Positions 8,502 to 16,244 of a stretch of 64,000 bases of DNA are shown here, one piece after another. A model generated the notes under the pieces. It saw nothing but the letters and a program-made list of their open reading frames with translations, did no database searches and was not told the DNA's origin. The DNA lies in NCBI RefSeq assembly GCF_018885305.1, contig NZ_CP076544.1, forward strand, positions 2,852,001 through 2,916,000. The letters are read 5' to 3'. Position 1 is the stretch's first letter; each line of letters starts with the position of its first letter. This DNA is from Curtobacterium sp. L6-1. GTDB taxonomy: Bacteria; Actinomycetota; Actinomycetes; Actinomycetales; Microbacteriaceae. The translations under genes were made by a program, and so were the position numbers.

Positions 8502-8631
8502 GCGGCGCGTCGCGGGTGATCGAGCCCGCGCTGCGGGGGTGGGCGGCGCGCCGCGGGTGATCGCGGCCGAGCGGCGCGGTCGGGCGGCGCGGTCGGGCGG
8601 CGCGTCCCGGGCACGGACGTCTGCGGAACGA

Positions 8632-8663
8632 CGAAGGCCCCGATCTCTCGATCGGGGCCTTCG
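8632..8663 (+). terminator. Hairpin terminator
   Basis: Perfect 13-bp stem CGAAGGCCCCGAT (8632-8644) with ATCGGGGCCTTCG (8651-8663) and a 6-nt loop. It lies between the alpha/beta hydrolase (+) and tRNA-Leu (-), so it can stop transcription from both directions. Confidence 0.8.
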
Positions 8664-8690
8664 TCTCGCTCGCTCTCCACTGGAGAGCCC

Positions 8691-8777
8691 TGGTGCGCGA
8701 GGGGGGACTTGAACCCCCACGCCGTTTCCAGCACACGGACCTGAACCGTGCGCGTCTACCAATTCCGCCACTCGCGC
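8691..8777 (-). tRNA. tRNA-Leu (anticodon CAG)
   Basis: Acceptor stem GCGCGAG (5' end at 8777) pairs with CTCGCGC; the anticodon loop TTCAGGT on the stem CACGG/CCGTG gives anticodon CAG. A long variable arm makes it a class II tRNA of 84 nt plus an encoded CCA at 8691-8693. The D-arm sequence GTGGCGGAATTGGTAGACGC and T-loop TTCAAGT are standard. Confidence 0.95.
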
Positions 8778-8862
8778 CAGCGACGAGAACACTACCATGC
8801 ACAGACGGTGTCCGGAGCCAACCACTACCATGCAGAGGTCAGCGACCGAGAACGTGGAGACC

Positions 8863-9543
8863 ATGGGCCTACTGGACAACTTCGAGCGAGGGTTGGAGCG
8901 CGCCGTCAACGGTGCCTTCGCGAAGACCTTCCGCTCCGGTGTGCAGCCGGTCGAGATCACCGCGGCCCTGCGACGTGAGCTCGACACCAAGGCTGCCGTG
9001 GTCTCCCGCGACCGCATCCTCGTGCCGAACGAGTTCACGGTGCGCCTGGCACCGCCGGACCACACCCGCATGAACGACGTCGGGCAGCCGTTGATCGACG
9101 AGCTCACCCAGCGGGTCCAGCAGCACGCGGTCGCGCAGAACTACTCGTTCTCCGGCCCCGTCACGATCCGCTTCCAGCAGGACGGCACCCTCTCGACGGG
9201 CATCCTGCAGATCGACTCCACGACCGTCCAGCGCGACGTCGCCTGGGTCGCCGTGCTCGACATCGGCTCGCAGCGCCACCGTCTGCACCGCGGGCGCACG
9301 GTGATCGGCCGCGGCACGGACGCCGACATCACGGTCGCCGACACCGGCACGAGCCGCAAGCACGTCGAGGTCCTGTGGGACGGCAAGCACGCACAGGTGA
9401 ACGACCTCGGGTCCACGAACGGGTCGAAGCTCAACGGCGAACGCTTCCAGCAGGCGATCCTCGAGCCGGACTCAACCATTGAGATCGGTCGTACCCGTAT
9501 GGTGTTCCGGGTGATCCCGGAGAACGACGGAGGTGGGCGATGA
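8863..9543 (+). CDS. fhaA: FhaA-type protein: DUF3662 plus FHA domain
   Basis: 226 aa. Residues 1-120 match the DUF3662 domain of FhaA: MGLLDNFERGLERAVNGAF, then VEITAALRRELD and RILVPNEFTVRL. Residues about 137-216 form an FHA phosphothreonine-binding domain with the key residues GR (149-150), SRKH (164-167) and STNG (184-187). In mycobacteria FhaA (Rv0020c) binds phosphorylated MviN/MurJ and cell-wall regulators downstream of PknB; here it heads the same operon. The ATG at 8863 was chosen because it starts the conserved DUF3662 sequence. The linker between the domains is much shorter than in mycobacterial FhaA. It overlaps fhaB by 4 bp. Confidence 0.92.
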   Translation: MGLLDNFERGLERAVNGAFAKTFRSGVQPVEITAALRRELDTKAAVVSRDRILVPNEFTVRLAPPDHTRMNDVGQPLIDELTQRVQQHAVAQNYSFSGPVTIRFQQDGTLSTGILQIDSTTVQRDVAWVAVLDIGSQRHRLHRGRTVIGRGTDADITVADTGTSRKHVEVLWDGKHAQVNDLGSTNGSKLNGERFQQAILEPDSTIEIGRTRMVFRVIPENDGGGR

Positions 9544-10103
9544 CCACGGGCCTGACCCTGCTCGTCCTGCGCTTCGCGTTCCTCGCGGTGCTGTGGCTGT
9601 TCGTCTTCGTGATCGTGTTCGCACTCCGGAGCGACCTCTTCGGCCAGCGCGTCCGCGCGATCCCGACCGACCCGAAGGCCGCACCCTCCGGACCGACGAC
9701 CCCGCCCCTCCCGGCCGGCGCCGGCTCCGCGGCGGCTGCCACGGGCTCGTCCGCCAACGCCTTCACCGACCTCATCAGCCAGCCAGGAGGCCCGACCGCC
9801 TCCGCCCCGCCGGTCGCCACTCGCCTCGTCATCACCGAGGGCGCGCGCGAGGGCATGGAGATGCCGCTCGGCGGCGGACCGATCTCGATCGGGCGCTCGA
9901 GCGAGAGCAACGTCGTCATCCGCGACGACTACACGTCGACCAACCACGCACGCCTCGACCTGCAGGGCAGCGCCTGGGTGCTCACCGACCTCGGATCGAC
10001 GAACGGCACCTTCGTGGCCGGCCAGAAGGTCACCGTCCCCACCACCGTGGCGGAACGCACCCCGATCACCATCGGGACGACGACGTTCGAGCTGCGGCGG
10101 TAG
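9540..10103 (+). CDS. fhaB: FHA domain membrane-anchored protein (FhaB/FipA type)
   Basis: 187 aa. One N-terminal membrane helix (TLLVLRFAFLAVLWLFVFV, about 5-28), a Pro/Ala-rich cytoplasmic linker, and a C-terminal FHA domain from about residue 95 with ISIGRSSESNVV, STNHARL and LGSTNGTFV. This is the architecture of actinobacterial FhaB (Rv0019c, FipA), a phosphothreonine reader that links Ser/Thr kinases to the division and growth machinery. The start overlaps the fhaA stop (ATGA) and the phosphatase gene follows after 6 bp, so translation is probably coupled. Confidence 0.92.
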   Translation: MTTGLTLLVLRFAFLAVLWLFVFVIVFALRSDLFGQRVRAIPTDPKAAPSGPTTPPLPAGAGSAAAATGSSANAFTDLISQPGGPTASAPPVATRLVITEGAREGMEMPLGGGPISIGRSSESNVVIRDDYTSTNHARLDLQGSAWVLTDLGSTNGTFVAGQKVTVPTTVAERTPITIGTTTFELRR

Positions 10104-10109
10104 TCCCGG

Positions 10110-11480
10110 ATGACGGCTCGCACGCTGAGCGCCGCTGTGTCCCACGTGGGGCGCATCCGCGCGAACAACCAGGACTCCGGCTACGCCGGGCAGCACCTGT
10201 TCGCGGTGGCCGACGGCATGGGCGGGCACGCCGGCGGTGACGTCGCCTCGGCGATCGCGATCCGCCGCATCCGCGAGGTCGACCGCGAGTTCCCCACGGC
10301 ACACGACGCCGAGTTCGCGCTGCAGTCCGCCCTGATCGCGGCCAACCAGCTCATCACCGAGACCGTGTTCGAGCACCAGGAGCTCACCGGCATGGGCACC
10401 ACGGTGAGCGCGATGATCCGGGTCGGCGACCAGCTCGCCATCGCCCACATCGGCGACTCCCGGATCTACCGCTGGCGCGACGGCGAGCTGCAGCAGATCA
10501 CGTCGGACCACACCTTCGTGCAACGCCTCGTCGACAGCGGCCGGATCACCCCCGAGGAAGCCGCCGTCCACCCGCGCCGCTCGGTCCTCATGCGCGTGCT
10601 CGGCGACGTCGACGCCGCTCCCGAGGTCGACACGGCGGTCATGGACATCCGCCCCGGGGACCGGTGGCTGCTCTGCTCCGACGGCCTGTCCTCGTACCTG
10701 GCCGAGGAGCGCATCCGGCACGCGCTCGCCTCGACGATGGACGCCAACCAGGTCACGCAGCGGCTCGTCAAGGAGACGCTCGACCACGGCGCCCCCGACA
10801 ACGTCACGGTCGTCGTCCTCGACGTCACCGACTCCGAGCCGGGCGACGACGACGACGCGGCGACCACCGTCGGATCCGCAGCCGCACCCCTCACCTTCGA
10901 GGCGTCGACCGGCCGCAAGCCGATCCGCCTCCCCACGATCCTGCTGCACCCGCTCAAGGTGTCGGCCGCCCCCGAGGACTCGCACTTCGAACCCGAGTCC
11001 GACCAGTACTTCGCCGAGCTCATCGCCGAGGACCGCCGTCGTCGCATCCGGCGCCGCTTCTCGTGGTCGATCGCGCTCGTGGTCGCCGTCCTCGCACTCG
11101 TCGGGGCCGTGTTCCTCGGCTACCGCATCGTGCAGGACCACTACTACGTCGGCACCGACCAGGGCTCCGTCGCGATCTACAAGGGCGTCCAGCAGACCAT
11201 CGGCCCGATCACGCTGTCCGACGTCTACGAGGACACCGACATCGCGATCGCCGAGCTCCCGGACTACACCCGCGAGAACGTCCGGTCGACCATCAACGCG
11301 ACGTCGCTCGACGACGCCCGGGACATCGTCGACCGCCTGCGGACCGCCGCCGAGACCGGGCAGGACCAGAGCGGCACCGGTGGCTCCGGCGACCGCCCGT
11401 CGTCGACGCCGTCCGCCACGCCCTCCAGCTCGTCGTCGCCGCGCAGCCCGTCGCCGTCCCCGTCCAGGAGCGCACGATGA
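10110..11480 (+). CDS. pstP: PP2C-family Ser/Thr protein phosphatase
   Basis: 456 aa. Residues 1-245 form the PP2C catalytic domain: RIRANNQDSGYAG, the metal-binding ADGMGGHAGGD, HIGDSRIYRWRDG, LLCSDGLSSYL and APDNVTVVVLDV. A single membrane helix at about 316-338 (WSIALVVAVLALVGAVFLGY) is followed by an extracellular tail rich in Ser/Pro/Thr. This is the layout of PstP, which removes phosphates from PknA/PknB and their substrates on the inner face of the membrane and balances the kinases encoded downstream. The stop overlaps the start of the next gene (ATGA). Confidence 0.95.
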   Translation: MTARTLSAAVSHVGRIRANNQDSGYAGQHLFAVADGMGGHAGGDVASAIAIRRIREVDREFPTAHDAEFALQSALIAANQLITETVFEHQELTGMGTTVSAMIRVGDQLAIAHIGDSRIYRWRDGELQQITSDHTFVQRLVDSGRITPEEAAVHPRRSVLMRVLGDVDAAPEVDTAVMDIRPGDRWLLCSDGLSSYLAEERIRHALASTMDANQVTQRLVKETLDHGAPDNVTVVVLDVTDSEPGDDDDAATTVGSAAAPLTFEASTGRKPIRLPTILLHPLKVSAAPEDSHFEPESDQYFAELIAEDRRRRIRRRFSWSIALVVAVLALVGAVFLGYRIVQDHYYVGTDQGSVAIYKGVQQTIGPITLSDVYEDTDIAIAELPDYTRENVRSTINATSLDDARDIVDRLRTAAETGQDQSGTGGSGDRPSSTPSATPSSSSSPRSPSPSPSRSAR

Positions 11481-12916
11481 GCACGACGACCGCACCGTCG
11501 CTGACCCAGGCGATCACGATCAAGCTCCGCGAACCCGCGCGGGCCCGGAACCTCGAGCTCGTGCTGCTCGTCATCGCGTGCGGCATCTGCGCCGGCGCGA
11601 TGATCCTCGTGCAGCTCGGCACCAAGGGGAAGGTCTTCGACACCTCGGTGCTCTGGACCGGCGCCACGATCCTCGGCCTGGCCCTCGTCATGCACGTCGT
11701 GCTGCGGGTGGTCGCGAAGAACGCCGACCCGTTCATCCTGCCGGTCGCCCTCGTGCTCAACGGCATCGGGATCGCCGAGATCTACCGCATCGACATCCAC
11801 AACGGCGACACCGGCTGGGACGCGATCGGCGTCAAGCAGATCGTCTGGACGCTGCTCGCGATGGTGCTCTCGATCGCCACGATCCTGCTCGTCCGCAACC
11901 ACCGCTTCCTGCAGCGCTACCGCTACATCTTCATGCTGCTCACCATCGTGCTGCTCCTGCTGCCGATGCTGCCCGGCATCGGCACGAACATCGGTGGCGC
12001 CCGAGTCTGGATCCGGATCGGACCGTTCTCGTTCCAACCCGGTGAGCTCGCGAAGATCACCATGGCGCTGTTCTTCGCCGGCTACCTCGTCACCGCCCGC
12101 GACAGCCTGTCGATCGTCGGCAAGAAGTTCCTCGGCATGACGTTCCCCCGTGCCCGCGACCTCGGCCCGATCCTCATCGTGTGGGGCGTGGCGATGAGCG
12201 TGCTGGTGTTCCAGCGCGACCTCGGCACCGCGCTGCTCTACTTCGGCCTGTTCCTCGTGATGATCTACGTCGCGACCGCCCGGCTCAGCTGGGTCGTCAT
12301 CGGTCTCGCCCTGTTCATCGGCGGTGCGCTGGCGGCCGCGAGCGCGCTCGTCTACGTGCAGGGCCGGTTCGAGCAGTGGCTCGACCCGTTCGACCAGCAG
12401 ATCTTCCTGCGCCAGACCCAGGGCAGCTACCAGCTCGTGCAGGGCCTCTTCGGGTTCGCGAACGGCGGCATCACCGGCACGGGCCTCGGCCAGGGTCGGC
12501 CGTACATCACGCCCGTCGCCAACGCGGACTACATCATCGCCTCGCTCGGTGAGGAGCTCGGGCTGATCGGTGTCTTCGCGATCCTCGGCCTGTTCGTCAT
12601 CCTCGTGTCGCGCGGCATCCGCGTCGGTTTCATGGCGCAGGACGACTTCGGCAAACTGCTCGGCATCGGGTTCGGCTTCACGATCGCCCTGCAGGTCTTC
12701 GTCGTCGTCGGCGGCATCACCCGGATCATCCCGGTCACGGGTCTGACCACGCCCTTCATGGCCGCCGGTGGCTCGTCCCTCGTGGCCAACTGGATCATCG
12801 CGGCGATGCTGCTGCGGCTGACCGACTCCATCCCCGCCGAGCAGCGCGTCCAGCAGGGCGCGCTGGGCGACCGGGGCAACGCCGGCCGCGGCCGGTCCAG
12901 GAAGGAGCGCCGATGA
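11477..12916 (+). CDS. rodA: SEDS-family peptidoglycan glycosyltransferase RodA/FtsW
   Basis: 479 aa integral membrane protein with about ten hydrophobic helices. After a short cytoplasmic N terminus (MSTTTAPSLTQAITIKLREP) the family signatures follow: GARVWIRIGPFSFQPGELAK, the large loop with YQLVQGLFGFANGG, TGTGLGQG and ADYIIASLGEELG. SEDS proteins polymerise lipid II into glycan strands and work with a class B PBP; the cognate PBP is the next gene, overlapping by 4 bp. In this operon position the actinobacterial protein is called RodA, although FtsW-like function cannot be excluded from sequence. The ATG at 11477 overlaps the pstP stop and gives a normal length. Confidence 0.93.
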   Translation: MSTTTAPSLTQAITIKLREPARARNLELVLLVIACGICAGAMILVQLGTKGKVFDTSVLWTGATILGLALVMHVVLRVVAKNADPFILPVALVLNGIGIAEIYRIDIHNGDTGWDAIGVKQIVWTLLAMVLSIATILLVRNHRFLQRYRYIFMLLTIVLLLLPMLPGIGTNIGGARVWIRIGPFSFQPGELAKITMALFFAGYLVTARDSLSIVGKKFLGMTFPRARDLGPILIVWGVAMSVLVFQRDLGTALLYFGLFLVMIYVATARLSWVVIGLALFIGGALAAASALVYVQGRFEQWLDPFDQQIFLRQTQGSYQLVQGLFGFANGGITGTGLGQGRPYITPVANADYIIASLGEELGLIGVFAILGLFVILVSRGIRVGFMAQDDFGKLLGIGFGFTIALQVFVVVGGITRIIPVTGLTTPFMAAGGSSLVANWIIAAMLLRLTDSIPAEQRVQQGALGDRGNAGRGRSRKERR

Positions 12917-14367
12917 ACCGCCAACTCCGCGGCGTCTCGACCGTCATCGTGCTGATGTTCGTCGCACTCTTCGTGTCGACGACCTCGATCCAGTTCTTCT
13001 CGGCCGACAGCCTCCGCGCTGACAGCCGGAACTCGCGCACCATCCTCGACAGTTACTCGACCAAGCGCGGTGCGATCCTGGTGGACGGCAAGCCGATCGC
13101 CGAGTCCACGGCGGTGGACGACCAGTACCAGTACCAGCGCAAGTACAACAACGGCGACCTGTACTCGGCGGTCACCGGGCACTTCACCATCGGCCAGGGC
13201 AACACCGGCATCGAGAGCGCCGAGAACGCCGTGCTGTCCGGCAACTCCGACGAGTCGTTCTTCCAGAACCTCAACGCGATCCTCACCGGCCAGGACGTCC
13301 AGGGCGACAACGTCAACCTGACGATCGACCCCGCCGTGCAGCAGGCGGCCTACGACGCCCTCGGCGCGAACACCGGTGCCGTCGTCGCGATCCAGCCGAA
13401 GACCGGCAAGATCCTCGCGATGGTGTCGAAGCCCGGCTACGACCCGAACACCCTCACCTCGCACGACACCGACGAGGTCATCTCGCGCTACAAGCAGCTC
13501 GAGGCCGACGCCTCCAAGCCGCTGATGAACCGCGCGATCGGCGGCGACCTGTACACGCCGGGATCGGTCTTCAAGCTCGTGGTGGCCTCGGCCGCTCTCG
13601 CCAGCGGCAAGTACACACTCGACTCGACGCTCCCGAACCCCTCGTCGCTCCAGCTGCCCGGCTCGACCTTCCGCATCAACAACGCCGAGGGCGGCTCCTG
13701 CGGTGGCGGCGACCGGGTGGCGATCCGCGTCGCGATCCAGAACTCGTGCAACATCCCGTTCGCCGAACTCGGCCAGCGGCTCGGCTACGACACGATCAAG
13801 AAGACCGCCGACGCCTACGGGTTCGGCGACGTCATCGACATCCCGACCTCGGCCACCCCGAGCCAGTACCCCGAGCCGGACTCGACCGCCCGCCTCATGC
13901 TGAGCTCCTTCGGCCAGGCCGACGACCGCGTGACGCCCCTGCAGATGGCGATGGTCGCCTCCGGGATCGCGAACGGCGGCCGCGTGATGCAGCCCTCGCT
14001 CGTCGAGTCGATCGAGACGAGCGACCTGAAGACGGTCCAGTCGTTCTCCCCCAAGCAGTACAGCGCCCCCCTCTCATCCGACGACGCCGCCGACCTGACC
14101 AAGGCGATGCAGAGCGTCGTCGCGGCCGGGACCGGAACGAATGCGAAGATCGACGGTGTCGACGTCGCGGGCAAGACCGGGACCGCCGAGGGCGGCACGG
14201 GCGATCCGTACACACTCTGGTTCACGGGCTTCGCCCCGGCCAAGGACCCCGAGGTCGCGGTCGCCGTGGTCGTCGGGAACGGCGGCGGACTCGGGCAGTC
14301 CGGCGTCGGCAACACGGTCGCGGCTCCCGTCGCGAAGAAAGTCATGGAGGCGGTGCTGAACAAATGA
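12913..14367 (+). CDS. pbpA: Class B penicillin-binding protein (PbpA), D,D-transpeptidase
   Basis: 484 aa, anchored by one N-terminal helix (VSTVIVLMFVALFVSTTSIQF). The transpeptidase domain has all three active-site motifs: S218-V-F-K221 (TPGSVFKL), S278-C-N280 and K421-T-G (AGKTGTAEGG). The dimerisation/pedestal region precedes it and is short, as in mycobacterial PbpA. The enzyme cross-links peptidoglycan on the outer face of the membrane, working with the SEDS protein encoded just upstream. Both ends overlap neighbours by 4 bp, showing a tightly coupled operon. The kinases encoded downstream are known to influence PbpA placement in mycobacteria; that link is inferred here. Confidence 0.95.
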   Translation: MNRQLRGVSTVIVLMFVALFVSTTSIQFFSADSLRADSRNSRTILDSYSTKRGAILVDGKPIAESTAVDDQYQYQRKYNNGDLYSAVTGHFTIGQGNTGIESAENAVLSGNSDESFFQNLNAILTGQDVQGDNVNLTIDPAVQQAAYDALGANTGAVVAIQPKTGKILAMVSKPGYDPNTLTSHDTDEVISRYKQLEADASKPLMNRAIGGDLYTPGSVFKLVVASAALASGKYTLDSTLPNPSSLQLPGSTFRINNAEGGSCGGGDRVAIRVAIQNSCNIPFAELGQRLGYDTIKKTADAYGFGDVIDIPTSATPSQYPEPDSTARLMLSSFGQADDRVTPLQMAMVASGIANGGRVMQPSLVESIETSDLKTVQSFSPKQYSAPLSSDDAADLTKAMQSVVAAGTGTNAKIDGVDVAGKTGTAEGGTGDPYTLWFTGFAPAKDPEVAVAVVVGNGGGLGQSGVGNTVAAPVAKKVMEAVLNK

Positions 14368-16094
14368 GACCCACCAGCGGACTCACCTTCGGTGGGCGGT
14401 ACCAGCTCTCCTCCCGGGTCGCCATCGGCGGCATGGGAGAGGTGTGGCAGGCGACCGACCTGGTCATCGGCCGTACCGTCGCGCTGAAGATCCTCAAGGA
14501 CGAGTACCTGGGCGACCCCGGGTTCCTCGAGCGCTTCCGTGCGGAGGCCCGGCACGCCGCGCTCGTCAACCACGAGGGCATCGCCAACGTCTTCGACTAC
14601 GGCGAGGAGGACGGCAGCGCCTACCTCGTCATGGAGCTCGTGCCCGGCGAGGCGCTCTCGACCATGATCGAGCGCGAGCACACCCTGCCGGTCGACAAGG
14701 TCCTCGACATCGTCGCCCAGACCGCGAACGCCCTGCAGGCGGCGCACGCGGTCGGTCTCGTGCACCGCGACATCAAGCCCGGCAACCTGCTCATCACGCC
14801 GGACGGCCGCGTCAAGATCACCGACTTCGGCATCGCGCGCATCGCCGACCAGGTCCCGCTGACGGCGACCGGTCAGGTCATGGGCACCGTGCAGTACCTC
14901 TCGCCCGAGCAGGCGAGCGGTCACCCGGCCTCCCCGTCCACCGACGTCTACTCGCTCGGCATCGTCGCGTACGAGTGCCTGGCCGGTCGTCGCCCCTTCA
15001 CGGGTGAGTCGCAGGTCGCGATCGCGATGGCGCACATCAACGAGCAGCCGCCGGCGCTCCCGGGCACGGTCCCGGAGCCGGTGGCCGCTCTCGTGATGTC
15101 CTGCATCGCGAAGAAGCCCGCCGACCGCCCGGCGACGGCGGCCAACCTGGCCCGCGCCGCCCAGGCGCTGCGCCGCGGTGACGTCGCAGCGGCCACGGTC
15201 GCGGTGCCCGCCCTGGCCGGCGCCGGGACCGTCGCGTTCAACCCGCCGCCCGGGAACGACGCCGCCACGGCGCTCATCGGCACGCAGGCGAACGCCCCGA
15301 TCGTCGGTGGCGGTGCCCCGCGCACCCCGGTCGGGCCCGAGGACGACCAGGACGAGAAGAAGAGCCGCGCCTGGATCTGGTGGGTCGTGGCCGCGGTGGT
15401 CATCGCCGCGCTCGTCGTCGGCGGCCTGGTGTTCGCGAACCAGGGTTCCGGCGACGACGCCCCCGCACCGGAACCCAGCGAGAGCTCGACCCCGTCGCAG
15501 GTGCAGACGCCCAGCGAGGAACCGTCCGCCGAGCCCACCGAGACCCGCACGACGATCAACCCCGGCGACTACGTCGGACGCCCGACCGACGAAGCCCGCG
15601 CCGCCCTGCAGCAGCTCGGCTTCCAGGTGCAGGTGGAGGACGGCGACCCCGCCCCGGACGCCGACCAGGCGAACACGGTGCAGTCGATCAGCCCGACCGG
15701 CAGCCTCGCCGACGGTGCGCTCGTCACCCTGCGGGAGTTCACAGCGCCCCCGTCGGTGAACAAGCCGAACACGCCGAGCGCCGGCGCGGTCTCGGACACC
15801 GGAGCGGTCACGTTCAGCTGGTCCAGCGCCACCTGCCCGACCGGGTACACCGTCTCGAAGTACTCGTGGACGGTCTCCGGCGGCAAGGACGGCTCGGGAG
15901 CGACGAGCGGCGACACCACCGAGACGTCGGTCGACATCCAGGCCGACCAGCCCGGCAACGACGTGACGCTCTCCTACACGGTGACGTGCGGGAACCTCGC
16001 TGCGTCGAGCAGTTCGGACCCGGCGACGGCCACGTGGGTCGCGCCGCCGGACCCCACCGACGCTCCGACGCCGACCGCGACGCCGCAGGACTGA
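14364..16094 (+). CDS. Ser/Thr protein kinase with one PASTA domain and an extra extracellular domain (PknA position)
   Basis: 576 aa. Cytoplasmic Hanks-type kinase at about 12-270: GGMGEVW, K42 in VALK, catalytic D136 in HRDIKPGN, DFG in ITDFGIAR and SPEQASG. A membrane helix lies at about 337-357, then an acidic Ser/Pro linker. Outside are one PASTA-like repeat (about 398-458) and a final roughly 90-residue beta-rich domain with two cysteines (FSWSSATCPTGYTVSKY... SYTVTCGNL) resembling a fibronectin type III fold. PknA of mycobacteria sits in this operon slot but lacks PASTA, so the sensor part here is richer. The start overlaps the pbpA stop by 4 bp; a strong terminator follows the gene. 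Confidence 0.9.
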   Translation: MRPTSGLTFGGRYQLSSRVAIGGMGEVWQATDLVIGRTVALKILKDEYLGDPGFLERFRAEARHAALVNHEGIANVFDYGEEDGSAYLVMELVPGEALSTMIEREHTLPVDKVLDIVAQTANALQAAHAVGLVHRDIKPGNLLITPDGRVKITDFGIARIADQVPLTATGQVMGTVQYLSPEQASGHPASPSTDVYSLGIVAYECLAGRRPFTGESQVAIAMAHINEQPPALPGTVPEPVAALVMSCIAKKPADRPATAANLARAAQALRRGDVAAATVAVPALAGAGTVAFNPPPGNDAATALIGTQANAPIVGGGAPRTPVGPEDDQDEKKSRAWIWWVVAAVVIAALVVGGLVFANQGSGDDAPAPEPSESSTPSQVQTPSEEPSAEPTETRTTINPGDYVGRPTDEARAALQQLGFQVQVEDGDPAPDADQANTVQSISPTGSLADGALVTLREFTAPPSVNKPNTPSAGAVSDTGAVTFSWSSATCPTGYTVSKYSWTVSGGKDGSGATSGDTTETSVDIQADQPGNDVTLSYTVTCGNLAASSSSDPATATWVAPPDPTDAPTPTATPQD

Positions 16095-16114
16095 CCCGGT
16101 CCGCAGCACCCTCA

Positions 16115-16147
16115 CGAGGCCCCGACACCGAGTGTGTCGGGGCCTCG
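16115..16147 (+). terminator. Strong hairpin after first kinase gene
   Basis: Perfect 14-bp stem CGAGGCCCCGACAC (16115-16128) with GTGTCGGGGCCTCG (16134-16147) and loop CGAGT. It separates the pbpA-kinase block from pknB, which therefore probably has its own promoter in the next 95 bp. Confidence 0.85.
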
Positions 16148-16244
16148 CCACGTTCCGGTAACGGTTGCGCCCGCAGGCCGTCGGCCAGCGTCCCACCAGA
16201 AACCCCTGCCGTACACTTGCTCGGACGGACATTCGGAGGAGTAC

